In this document: positions 6,363-13,518 of the stretch, in pieces | Layout: the number at the start of each line of letters is the position of its first letter | How positions within the stretch are numbered: position 1 is the stretch's first letter | From: an uncultured Lachnospiraceae bacterium | GTDB lineage: Bacteria > Bacillota > Clostridia > Lachnospirales > Lachnospiraceae | Assembly (NCBI GenBank): GCA_910583615.1 | Contig: CAJTXP010000066.1 | Location: 1 to 16,458, forward strand | Direction of reading: 5' to 3' | DNA: 16,458 bases | The notes under the pieces: generated by a model | What the model saw: the letters and a program-made list of their open reading frames with translations, nothing else | The model's database searches: none | What the model was told of the DNA's origin: nothing | Made by a program: the position numbers and the translations under genes

Positions 6363-7487
6363 TCATTTTTCTTTTATCAATTCCTCCGGATTCAGGCAGG
6401 CAAGTTCCGGCAGAACAAACCGCCCGTCTTTCCGAATCAACACATCGTCAAAATAAATCTCTCCGCCTCCGTATTCCGGTCTCTGGATCAGAACCAGATC
6501 CCAGTGAATCGAAGATGTATTTCCATTGGGCGCTTCTTCATAGCAGTTTCCCGGCGTGAAATGAATGGATCCCATGATCTTCTCGTCAAACAACGTGTCT
6601 TTCATTGGCTGCAGAATATACGGATTTACTCCGATGGCAAATTCGCCCACGTAGCGGGCGCCTTCATCCGTATCAAAGACCTGACGGATGCGTTTTGTAT
6701 CATTGGCCGTTGCATCCGTGATTCTTCCGTTTTCAAACGTCAGACGTATATTTTCATACGTAAAACCCTGAAACACAGACGGCGTATTATAGCAGAGCGT
6801 CCCGTTTACCGACTCTCTTACCGGTGCGGTAAAGACTTCACCGTCCGGAATGTTCATTCTTCCGGCACAGGGAATGGCCGGAATCCCTTTTATGGAAAAG
6901 ACAAGGTCCGTGCCCGGCCCTGTAATCCGTACCCGGTCCGTCTGCTCCATCAGCTTTACCAGAGGCTTCATGGCCTCATCCATCCGGCTGTAATCCAGAT
7001 TGCAGACCTTAAAATAAAAATCCTCAAAAGCCTCTGTACTGACTCCGGACAGCTGAGCCATGGCATCATTCGGATACCGCAGGACGACCCATCGGGTCTT
7101 CGGCACGCGGATATCATGATGAACCGGCGTCACATAATATTTTTCATAAAGAGCCATGCGGTCCGCCGGCACATCGGACAGTTCCGATACGTTATCGCTT
7201 CCCCGCACCGCAATATAACAGTCCATCCTGGACATCTCCAGCGCGTCCACTTCTGCCATCAGCTCCAGCTGCTCTTTCGTGCATTCCATAATCTGGAGCC
7301 GCTGAAGCTGCGGATCCGTATAATGGATAAAGGGCAGCCCTCCCGCCTCATAGACCGTACGCACCAGCTCTTTCGCCAGCGCTCTCGTACTCTCTCCTGT
7401 ATAATGAATATAGACCTTGTCCCCCGCCTTTACCTGACAGGAATAATGGACCAGGCCATCCGCCAGTTTCCTGATTCTCTCATCCAT
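6363..7487 (-). CDS. M29-family metallo-aminopeptidase
   Basis: The 374-residue protein is a cytoplasmic aminopeptidase of family M29 (AmpS/AmpT/PepS type), which removes N-terminal residues from peptides using two metal ions. The expected metal-binding and catalytic residues line up with known M29 spacing: Glu217 in NIPDGEVFTAP, Glu282 in GEFAIG, His309 in GSIHFTPGNCY with Tyr316 seven residues on, and His328 and Asp330 in SSIHWD. Length is somewhat shorter than the usual ~400-410. The start at 7487 has an AGGAGG site seven bases away. It follows the 833-residue membrane protein gene by 39 bases in the same direction, so co-transcription is likely. The hairpin at 6301-6346 probably ends the transcript. 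A role in peptide nitrogen recycling is usual; a specific link to its neighbours is inferred only from position. Confidence 0.92.
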   Translation of the reverse strand: MDERIRKLADGLVHYSCQVKAGDKVYIHYTGESTRALAKELVRTVYEAGGLPFIHYTDPQLQRLQIMECTKEQLELMAEVDALEMSRMDCYIAVRGSDNVSELSDVPADRMALYEKYYVTPVHHDIRVPKTRWVVLRYPNDAMAQLSGVSTEAFEDFYFKVCNLDYSRMDEAMKPLVKLMEQTDRVRITGPGTDLVFSIKGIPAIPCAGRMNIPDGEVFTAPVRESVNGTLCYNTPSVFQGFTYENIRLTFENGRITDATANDTKRIRQVFDTDEGARYVGEFAIGVNPYILQPMKDTLFDEKIMGSIHFTPGNCYEEAPNGNTSSIHWDLVLIQRPEYGGGEIYFDDVLIRKDGRFVLPELACLNPEELIKEK

Positions 7488-7526
7488 AATTGTCCTCCTG
7501 CTGTTTTATTTCATATCTTTGCCGCC

Positions 7527-10028
7527 TCACGGCAGACACGTGAAAAACAGGTTTCCCGCCCTTTCAAACATCTCCGCGCTGTCTTTCATACCTGCTTTTT
7601 TCAGAGCAGTCTGCCCCGCCTCGCAGTAAACAATGTTCTGTGCGTCATAACCCACGATCAGCACGGCGTCTCCCGTATCCGTGATTCCCATGACCGGCTC
7701 CTGACGGTTCACATAGTACAATGCCATCCGAAGACTGCACCCGGGAAGAAGGCAGCTTTTTTCACCCAGCTCCTGCCGGAAAATTTCCCAGACTCCCATT
7801 CCCTGATCCAGGTATGCCTGTACGTCGGTATAGATCTGCTTCTGTCGGAACAGAAGCTGCATGCAGACTGCCAGACTGCTCCCTGCCGTTTCCGACGGTT
7901 CTATATGCTCAAACCCTTCCAGCTGTATTCTGGAAGACCGGTTCCAGCGTTCCCAAAGAAGCTCACAGCCATTGCTCCACACCGTCCCCATACCGTTATG
8001 CGCGCTCTTCACAGCTTCCGGCAGCGTATCATGTCCCGACGCCCGGCCGGTAAACGACCATGCAAAGAAACGGCTCTTTCCTTCATTTTCAAGCTCTAAT
8101 ATCCGGTTTTCTTCATACAGCACCATCCGGACTCTGGGCCGCTTCATGGAACCTCTCTTTAATGTGCCCTCATACAGAAAATGATATTCATTTTTCTCCG
8201 CCCCGTTTCCGACGATCAAAAGCTTAAGCTTCTCATCCACCGGATCACTGGTATAGGTGATCGGTTCCGGTCGCGCCTCTTCCCAGCCTCCGTCCGGAAG
8301 CAGGGCTATACAGGACAGATCGATCCGGTTATCAATGATCTCAACGTCAGTTACATATTTTCCTTTGGAAGCATAATCAAACTCCCGGACCTCGTTCCCT
8401 GAATGGTCCCGGATCGTAACCCGATGCAGAGGAATGACCTGCTGTCCCGCCGGGTTCGTTCTGATATTCTCCCGATACGCCGTCCCATAGATAAAGTCCT
8501 CCTCCATAAAGCCCAGCGCCTGCAGAAGCTCACCTTCATTTCCTTTGATCTGATAGACTCTGCCGTCCCGGACATTCAGAAAGCTGATGCTTTCCTGATC
8601 ACTGCTGGTCCATGCCGCCAGATATCCATCCCTGGATACCTGGAGCTGCTCTTCATCAATGTCCTCTTCCAGAAGCTTTACGGAACAGTCTGTCAGATCG
8701 ACTTCCAGAATCATGCCGCGCCAGGACAGCCATGCCATATCATTTTCATTCACTACGGACAGTTTTCCAAGCTCTTCTTTCACGATCTGATAAGGACGGT
8801 CGCTGGAAAGAAAATACCGTTCCTCCACCGTATTCATAAGCGCATCGTAACGGCAGAGCAGAATCCCGCATTTTCCTTCATAAATTCCCCGATTCATATA
8901 TCCATAGACAAGAAAGTCCATACTCCCCGAATCTTCCACCCGCAGAATCCGAAAATCATGCGCATCATAAGTTCCTCTTTTATCGTCCCCGTTTTCAAAT
9001 CCATAAACCCTGCTTAAACGGTTCTGTCCAAAATCATAGCACCAGAGCTGTCCCTGCTGTACAAAACCCAACACATTCTCTTCAATGTTTTTCTGATAGT
9101 TGAGGGGGCTCCCATGAATCCCGAAATCAATCTCCTGGTCTTCTACAAGCTGTTCCTCTGCCGCAAAAATATGGTCTGTTGTCCTTTCATAATTCTGCAG
9201 ATACATCTGCGTCTGCGTATACTGAATACAGAATGCTTCTGATACCTGATATCTCTCTTTTGTCTGTGTATTCTCCATCTCATATTCCATCACAAGAGAG
9301 ACAATATCGCCCCGGATATCCGTAAAACGAATCCGTTCTTCAGAAACCTGCGCCACAGGCATCTCTCCCCAGGTGACCGATCGGGGATAGGAGTGGATAT
9401 TCACATACCCCAGATTGTTTCCGTCAGTGCTGCCGTCCGGCTCCAGTTTTCGCAGAAGTTCGTGGTTTGTATCCTTCTGAAACGCCGCTTCGTGAAACTG
9501 CTCCGCAAAGTTCAGACATTCCTTCACATGATTTTCACCCAGATAACTGATCTGAGAGTAAAAATATACCTCTCCGTGTTCCTCTGTCTCCGCTTTCAGA
9601 AGAAACAGATATTTCTCCCCCCGTTCCATCAGATCCTTAAAATCCAGTTCCATACGAACATATCTGCCGTCGTCCTCCAGAGGCACATCGTCCCTGTCTT
9701 CAATCAGCCTGTTCCTGTCCAGACTTCGGATCTCATAGGAGATTTTTTCAATATGCGCATTGTATTTTTCAACTGCAATCACAAGCCTGTGATCCTCCGA
9801 CAGCCCCAGAAGAGACTCCTTCATATAGCTTCCGTCCATCGGCTCCACATACCCGTGCATTTCATTGCAGAGTTTCCCTTCCCACTGCGCATAGGCCACC
9901 GGCAGCGTGGCATCTGCCATTGCAGCCGTCATGTCCCGATTACCCACATAAGTCATATAGCTCATAAATCCCGCTCCTGCCAGAAATGCCAGCAGGATCG
10001 TTGTACATCGTATCAATATTTTTTTCAT
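7527..10028 (-). CDS. Membrane-anchored propeller-like protein with degenerate C39-like end
   Basis: I do not recognise a named family for this 833-residue protein. It has a short N-terminal cytoplasmic stretch and one hydrophobic segment (about 5-28), so it should be anchored and mostly outside the membrane. Residues about 45-280 are beta-rich. Residues about 315-600 contain repeated blade-like units (GQLWCYDF, GILLCRYDA, GMILEVDL, ISFLNVRDGRVYQI) that suggest a beta-propeller. Residues about 705-833 resemble the C39-type papain-like fold (TAGSSLAV, then VNRQEPVMGI, then DAVLIVGYD). The catalytic Cys of CGPxSLA is Thr713, and the His usually before VLIVGYD is Asp787, so it should be inactive as a peptidase. 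GGAGA lies nine bases before the start. It follows the 142-residue gene by 83 bases and precedes the aminopeptidase. Function unknown; a binding or scaffold role is a guess. Confidence 0.75.
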   Translation of the reverse strand: MKKILIRCTTILLAFLAGAGFMSYMTYVGNRDMTAAMADATLPVAYAQWEGKLCNEMHGYVEPMDGSYMKESLLGLSEDHRLVIAVEKYNAHIEKISYEIRSLDRNRLIEDRDDVPLEDDGRYVRMELDFKDLMERGEKYLFLLKAETEEHGEVYFYSQISYLGENHVKECLNFAEQFHEAAFQKDTNHELLRKLEPDGSTDGNNLGYVNIHSYPRSVTWGEMPVAQVSEERIRFTDIRGDIVSLVMEYEMENTQTKERYQVSEAFCIQYTQTQMYLQNYERTTDHIFAAEEQLVEDQEIDFGIHGSPLNYQKNIEENVLGFVQQGQLWCYDFGQNRLSRVYGFENGDDKRGTYDAHDFRILRVEDSGSMDFLVYGYMNRGIYEGKCGILLCRYDALMNTVEERYFLSSDRPYQIVKEELGKLSVVNENDMAWLSWRGMILEVDLTDCSVKLLEEDIDEEQLQVSRDGYLAAWTSSDQESISFLNVRDGRVYQIKGNEGELLQALGFMEEDFIYGTAYRENIRTNPAGQQVIPLHRVTIRDHSGNEVREFDYASKGKYVTDVEIIDNRIDLSCIALLPDGGWEEARPEPITYTSDPVDEKLKLLIVGNGAEKNEYHFLYEGTLKRGSMKRPRVRMVLYEENRILELENEGKSRFFAWSFTGRASGHDTLPEAVKSAHNGMGTVWSNGCELLWERWNRSSRIQLEGFEHIEPSETAGSSLAVCMQLLFRQKQIYTDVQAYLDQGMGVWEIFRQELGEKSCLLPGCSLRMALYYVNRQEPVMGITDTGDAVLIVGYDAQNIVYCEAGQTALKKAGMKDSAEMFERAGNLFFTCLP

Positions 10029-10111
10029 CTATTCTTTTCTCCAGACCGGACTTTATCATCACATCACTTTTTCATATCACTTTCTCATTTTAGCAAGCTT
10101 TTTTTCCATGG

Positions 10112-10540
10112 TCAACCCATGCCCCAAAAACGCCCCCGATTCCTCTTTCTCCGTCTCATCATCTCCTGCAGAAGCAATACGCCGATCAGATCCTGAAGCT
10201 GTTCCCATACGGGCGCTTTTTCCCCGAAGTCTTCGCCTGCCAGGGCGCTTTCCCACACTTCCTTCGACTTCCGGAGCAGAGAAAGCTGATCCGGGTACTC
10301 ATCATACATCATACTGCCTGGATATTCAAGGCGTGTACATACCTCCTCCACATAAGGCTGCAGCCGCCTTGCCATCAGAGGATACAGCTCCCGCAGCCGC
10401 TTCGTGTCCATTTCGTCCTCCATCTGCTCCGGTGAATTCCAGAGACTCCAGTAATTCATCTGATTTCCATAAGGGTAAAGCCAGGGAAATGCATGCTGCT
10501 GTGAATACATCCCGTAGGTCCATTCCATATTTTCTTTCAT
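10112..10540 (-). CDS. Small conserved protein of unknown function
   Basis: A 142-residue protein with no function I can name. The N-terminal 40 residues are rich in Tyr, Trp, Met and Gln. The middle holds the block YPLMARRLQPYVEEVCTRLE and then YPGSMMYDEYPDQ, a pattern I associate with small conserved hypothetical proteins of Lachnospiraceae. The C-terminus is strongly basic (MMRRRKRNRGRF). No signal peptide or membrane segment is visible. The first ATG was chosen because GAAAGGTG lies about ten bases upstream; an ATG at 10528 has no comparable site. It diverges from a TetR gene, with a palindrome between them, and heads a likely operon with the 833-residue membrane protein. That context suggests TetR control; its role is unknown. 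Confidence 0.7.
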   Translation of the reverse strand: MKENMEWTYGMYSQQHAFPWLYPYGNQMNYWSLWNSPEQMEDEMDTKRLRELYPLMARRLQPYVEEVCTRLEYPGSMMYDEYPDQLSLLRKSKEVWESALAGEDFGEKAPVWEQLQDLIGVLLLQEMMRRRKRNRGRFWGMG

Positions 10541-10610
10541 GAAATCTTACACCTTTCTTCATGGTTATATAATCACTATATGCAGCGGAAGTTTTCAAAG
10601 TTCAAAAACA

Positions 10611-10631
10611 AAAATGACTATTAGTCATTTT
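10611..10631. promoter_or_regulatory. Perfect 21-bp palindromic operator between divergent genes
   Basis: AAAATGACTA, a central T, and TAGTCATTTT form a perfect inverted repeat. The TGACTA/TAGTCA core is typical of TetR-family operators. It lies between the TetR gene and the divergent 142-residue gene, 5-6 bases upstream of a possible minus-strand -35 box (TTGAAC, 10600-10605) and 17 bases upstream of the plus-strand -35 box. The natural reading is that the neighbouring TetR binds here and controls both directions. Confidence 0.7.
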
Positions 10632-10647
10632 TTGGTAAAAATGTACA

Positions 10648-10676
10648 TTGATTTTTTTTACAGAATGGGATACATT
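10648..10676 (+). promoter_or_regulatory. Promoter of the TetR-family gene
   Basis: TTGATT (10648-10653), exactly 17 bases, then TACATT (10671-10676). It gives a leader of roughly 25 bases and a start codon at 10707 preceded by GAGGGA. Confidence 0.6.
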
Positions 10677-10706
10677 AGTAAAAACGGGGAAAAAGAGGGA
10701 TTTAAT

Positions 10707-11375
10707 ATGGGAAAAATCGAAACGAAAAAAGAAACCAAGAGAAAAGATCTGCTGAATGCAGCCTTTGACCTGTTCATTGCCAACGGCTTTCACAATACTT
10801 CCATTGCTGATATTGTCGGAAAAGCCGGCATCGCCAAAGGAACTTTTTATCTCTATTTCAAGGACAAGACCGACATCCGCAACCGGCTGATCGCTTCCAA
10901 GGCAACCCAGCTGTTCCAGAATGCCTGGATGAAACTGAACCAGACCTCAATCACGGAACTGGATGAGCAGTTTATCTTTCTGACAGATGAGATCCTGCGT
11001 GCTCTGGAAGACGACAAGTCCCTTCTGTTTTTTCTCTCCAAACATTTAAGCTGGGGCATCTTCCGCAATTCCATGACAGAAGAAAAAACCCCTGACGGAC
11101 TGTCCGCCAGAGAGATCTACAAACAGATGATCATCCGTTCCGGCTGCCGGTTTGACAACCCGGAGATCATCATCTATCTGGTTATCGAGCTTGTTGCAGG
11201 CACCAGTTATAATGCCATTCTTTATCAGGATCCCACCGGCATTGAAGAGCTCAAACCCTATCTTCATCTTCTGATCCGAAGGATCGTCAGGGATTTCGAC
11301 CACGCAGGACAGGCGAATGCCTGCCCGCTTAATCCGGAGCCCTGCTTTCAAAGCGTTCTTTCAGAAGCTCCATAA
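10707..11375 (+). CDS. TetR/AcrR-family transcriptional regulator
   Basis: A 222-residue TetR-type repressor. The N-terminal helix-turn-helix (about 12-58) is canonical: LLNAAFDLFIANGFHNTSIA, then DIVGKAGIAKGTFYLYFKDK. The C-terminal ligand and dimer domain (about 65-205) is all-helical and not assignable to a ligand. The start at 10707 was chosen from the GAGGGA site; longer in-frame starts run back through the promoter and operator. It is the only clear plus-strand gene. It probably represses itself and the divergent membrane-protein operon through the palindrome at 10611-10631. The last 15 codons overlap the convergent LysR gene, and the tail after about residue 205 (GQANACPLNPEPCF) looks non-conserved, as if the reading frame had extended into its neighbour. 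Confidence 0.9.
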   Translation: MGKIETKKETKRKDLLNAAFDLFIANGFHNTSIADIVGKAGIAKGTFYLYFKDKTDIRNRLIASKATQLFQNAWMKLNQTSITELDEQFIFLTDEILRALEDDKSLLFFLSKHLSWGIFRNSMTEEKTPDGLSAREIYKQMIIRSGCRFDNPEIIIYLVIELVAGTSYNAILYQDPTGIEELKPYLHLLIRRIVRDFDHAGQANACPLNPEPCFQSVLSEAP

Positions 11376-12270
11376 ACCGCATCTCCATGGGACGGAGCAT
11401 CTCATTGGCACGCTTGATCCACACCAGGCTGTTGACTGACGGGTATGGCCTGCCTTCCTTCATCAGAGGAACAGAACGGACCTTTGTACCCTCAAACAGC
11501 CCCAGCACCCATTTGGGCGTCAGAAGAAGCGCCGATGTCTCTTCCAGAAATTTGCGGCAGACCCCTATCGTATTGCAGAAGATCACATGTTCATGATTCA
11601 CTCCGTCCCCCCATCCCTTCCGGTACCGCATCTCTCTGCGCATCGTCTGATCCGTATCCAGGGATACATGAAGGTATTTTCCTGTTTCCTCCACATCCAC
11701 GGTATCGCGGTCATAAAAATCAGACTTCGGACCCATGCTCACATAGATCGAAGAACGGTCCAGCAGGTACATATCCAGATCTTTGTCCTTCAGCACGCTC
11801 CGAAAGCTCCGGGAGTCTTCTTCTGAGAGAACCAGAATCCCTATATCCGCCTTGCACTCTGCCACCATCTCCGCGATCTCCCCCCGGTCATTCTCCTTGA
11901 GATCGATCTGAAGCAGCTCGTCGGAATTCTCCTTGTAAAGCAGAAGCAGTATGTCATAGATAAAGTCTAACTGCTGGCTTGCAACTGCAAGCCTCTGTAT
12001 GGAAAGATTGTTCTGCCTGTTTCCAAATGTCCTGTCAAGCGCCTGGGAACTTTCCACGACGCTTTTTGCATACTCTAAAAAATCCCTCCCTTCCGGTGTA
12101 AGACTCAGTCCTTTGGCAGTACGGCTGAACAGCTTCAGATCGTATTCTGCTTCCAGACTTGATATGGCCTTTGTCAGGCTGGGTTGACTTAGATACAATT
12201 CTTGTGCCGCTTTCGTTATGGAACCGCATTCCACAACTTTCATAAAATACTCCAACTGGTTTAAACGCAT
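11329..12270 (-). CDS. LysR-family transcriptional regulator
   Basis: A 313-residue LysR-type regulator. The N-terminal winged helix-turn-helix is typical: MRLNQLEYFMKVVECGSITK, then AAQELYLSQPSLTKAISSLE (about 1-60). It is followed by a linker helix and a periplasmic-binding-like effector domain (about 90-300). The effector cannot be read from the sequence. The start at 12270 has GGGGG as its ribosome binding site. It ends inside the convergent TetR gene (47 bp overlap, antisense). Its divergent side does not lead to a protein gene but to a possible small RNA (12415-12490). The lac genes are on the same strand, upstream of a strong terminator. Control of either is possible but unproven. Confidence 0.92.
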   Translation of the reverse strand: MRLNQLEYFMKVVECGSITKAAQELYLSQPSLTKAISSLEAEYDLKLFSRTAKGLSLTPEGRDFLEYAKSVVESSQALDRTFGNRQNNLSIQRLAVASQQLDFIYDILLLLYKENSDELLQIDLKENDRGEIAEMVAECKADIGILVLSEEDSRSFRSVLKDKDLDMYLLDRSSIYVSMGPKSDFYDRDTVDVEETGKYLHVSLDTDQTMRREMRYRKGWGDGVNHEHVIFCNTIGVCRKFLEETSALLLTPKWVLGLFEGTKVRSVPLMKEGRPYPSVNSLVWIKRANEMLRPMEMRFMELLKERFESRAPD

Positions 12271-12337
12271 GTAATGCCCCCTATTCTAAATACCCAATAC
12301 CCCCAAAAATAGCACTCATTGTATATCCCCTGCATAC

Positions 12338-12364
12338 ATTATAACCGAAAGTTGGGAAATTTCC
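12338..12364 (-). promoter_or_regulatory. Promoter of the LysR-family gene
   Basis: On the minus strand TATAAT (12338-12343) is perfect, with a TGGAAA-like -35 box 16 bases upstream. The leader of about 60 bases contains four G-runs (GGGG, GGGGG, GGG, GGGGG), the last being the ribosome binding site. Confidence 0.5.
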
Positions 12365-12379
12365 ATAAAAAAAATGAAT

Positions 12380-12408
12380 TTGTGTATATTTTTTTGTTAT
12401 GTTATACT
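12380..12408 (+). promoter_or_regulatory. Plus-strand promoter for a possible small RNA
   Basis: TTGTGT (12380-12385), exactly 17 bases, then TATACT (12403-12408). The region is AT-rich, so chance is possible. It points towards the stem-loop at 12454-12488, with no protein gene on that strand. Confidence 0.4.
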
Positions 12409-12414
12409 TTATGC

Positions 12415-12490
12415 GAACCCGATAGAAAACCCCTATCACCTTACACACCTTATAAACAGCACTGTCTCCCCCATAGACAGTGCTGTTTTA
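12415..12490 (+). ncRNA. Candidate small RNA of about 75 nt
   Basis: Inference from signals only: a promoter at 12380-12408 followed about 40 bases later by a perfect terminator stem. The predicted RNA has a small 5' hairpin (GATAG with CTATC, 12421-12437), an unpaired CU-rich stretch with two ACCTTA motifs, and a terminator stem whose loop is CCCCCAT. C-rich single-stranded loops and anti-Shine-Dalgarno-like motifs are features of some Gram-positive small RNAs. No known RNA family is recognised, and there is no start codon with a ribosome site inside it. Confidence 0.3.
12454..12488. terminator. Bidirectional intrinsic terminator of the lac operon
   Basis: AAACAGCACTGTCT (12454-12467), loop CCCCCAT, AGACAGTGCTGTTT (12475-12488): a perfect 14-bp stem. 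On the minus strand it lies 28 bases past the lacM stop codon and closes the lac operon. On the plus strand it is followed by TTAATT and could end the candidate small RNA. Confidence 0.8.
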
Positions 12491-12516
12491 ATTCCGTCCA
12501 TTTTTTCTTTCTCTTC

Positions 12517-13518
12517 CTACCTTCCGGCACAGGGCATTAGAAAAAATCCATATACGATATCTTTTCCTGCGTCAATCCGATATCCAGGTTCCACATCCGA
12601 TCCCCAGCTGTCGATGCCGCCGACGCCCCGGACTGCACCGCAGATGCACAGTACCGTTCGCCTCGGCACCGGCAGTTCCTCCTGGTGAAGGGCGTTCTCC
12701 AGTTCCGACGCCGTACAGGGCAGACAGGAAAATGCAAAGGAGCTGCCTTTTTCCGCCTGAAACCGGAGAGCAGCCGCCCGGACGTCCTGGTTTCTGTTAT
12801 CCAGAGAACAGCTTCTTCGCACCTCCAGCCATGAGGTGTCCATATGCATTCCACAGTCCTGAGGGACCAGATAGGGCGTAACCGGAAGCCCTTCTACCTT
12901 ATAGATCCCATAAATTCCTCCTGCCTTCCGGTCCGGATAAGTCTCTCCCGACAGTCCTTCATAGGAAAAACCATCTGCACAGGTCGGCATGAGAAAACGC
13001 ATGCCGAAAACCGGAAGTTCCGGAAGTCCTTCCTTTCCATGATAATGGACTTTGAACTGTATCACACCCCGGCTGTTGATCTTATACGAGACATCCACCC
13101 GTGTCGACGGAACGGTAATGGTTTCATAGATGTAGACAATCTCCAGCTCTGACGCCGTTTCCCGCCCGGTATATTTATTATTTTCCGGTGCAGAAGGAAA
13201 CGGAATTTCTTTTCCGTCCACGGCGATCCGGATCGTCTCACAGCGGATAAACTGATCCGCCGCAAGCCACATGCCGCTTTTAAGGACAAACCCGTTTCCC
13301 CGGTCGTTGTCCGTGGAAGCCCGCCAGAAACAGGGACGGGGCGGACGGTACACCCATTCCATTCCGCCGGAAACAAGAGATTCCATTCCGCCTGCCGCAT
13401 AGGAAAAGAGATAGTGAAAGTCTCTTCCTCCATCATCCCCGTAAACGCCCAGAGTCACGTCTCCATAAACAAGACGCAGCCGCTTCTGCTCTTCCGGCTT
13501 TCTATCTGTACTTTCCAT
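12517..13518 (-). CDS. lacM: Heterodimeric beta-galactosidase, small subunit (LacM type)
   Basis: The 333-residue protein matches the small subunit LacM of heterodimeric GH2 beta-galactosidases known from lactobacilli and Leuconostoc (about 317-321 residues). It equals the C-terminal third (domain 5) of E. coli LacZ. Diagnostic blocks: PRPCFWRASTDNDRGNGF (about 58-75); HYHGKEGLPELPVFGMRF; FSYEGLSGETYPDRKAGG; GLPVTPYLVPQDCGMHM; and VRGVGGIDSWGSDVEPGYRI near the end. The last carries the Trp that shapes the galactose site in LacZ. It has its own AGGAAGTGAGG site seven bases before ATG, located inside the end of lacL, and the two frames overlap by 17 bp. This is a natural split, not a frameshift. 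It should be made together with LacL and is needed for activity. Confidence 0.92.
   Translation of the reverse strand: MESTDRKPEEQKRLRLVYGDVTLGVYGDDGGRDFHYLFSYAAGGMESLVSGGMEWVYRPPRPCFWRASTDNDRGNGFVLKSGMWLAADQFIRCETIRIAVDGKEIPFPSAPENNKYTGRETASELEIVYIYETITVPSTRVDVSYKINSRGVIQFKVHYHGKEGLPELPVFGMRFLMPTCADGFSYEGLSGETYPDRKAGGIYGIYKVEGLPVTPYLVPQDCGMHMDTSWLEVRRSCSLDNRNQDVRAAALRFQAEKGSSFAFSCLPCTASELENALHQEELPVPRRTVLCICGAVRGVGGIDSWGSDVEPGYRIDAGKDIVYGFFLMPCAGR

Noticed and set aside
6504..8099. 531-codon plus-strand open frame
   Set aside because: It is antisense to the aminopeptidase and membrane-protein genes, has no ribosome site, is rich in His/Arg/Ile and resembles no family; it is a by-product of their codon use.
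10611..10631. Palindrome between divergent genes as a terminator
   Set aside because: It has T-rich flanks, but it sits between two start regions with no gene ending there; an operator is more sensible.
10539..10706. TetR start upstream of 10707
   Set aside because: The extension includes the operator and promoter sequences; the ATG at 10707 has GAGGGA and the normal TetR N-terminus.
12374..12688. Plus-strand open frame of 104 codons across the lac terminator
   Set aside because: It starts upstream of the predicted promoter, runs through a terminator and is antisense to lacM; no ribosome site.
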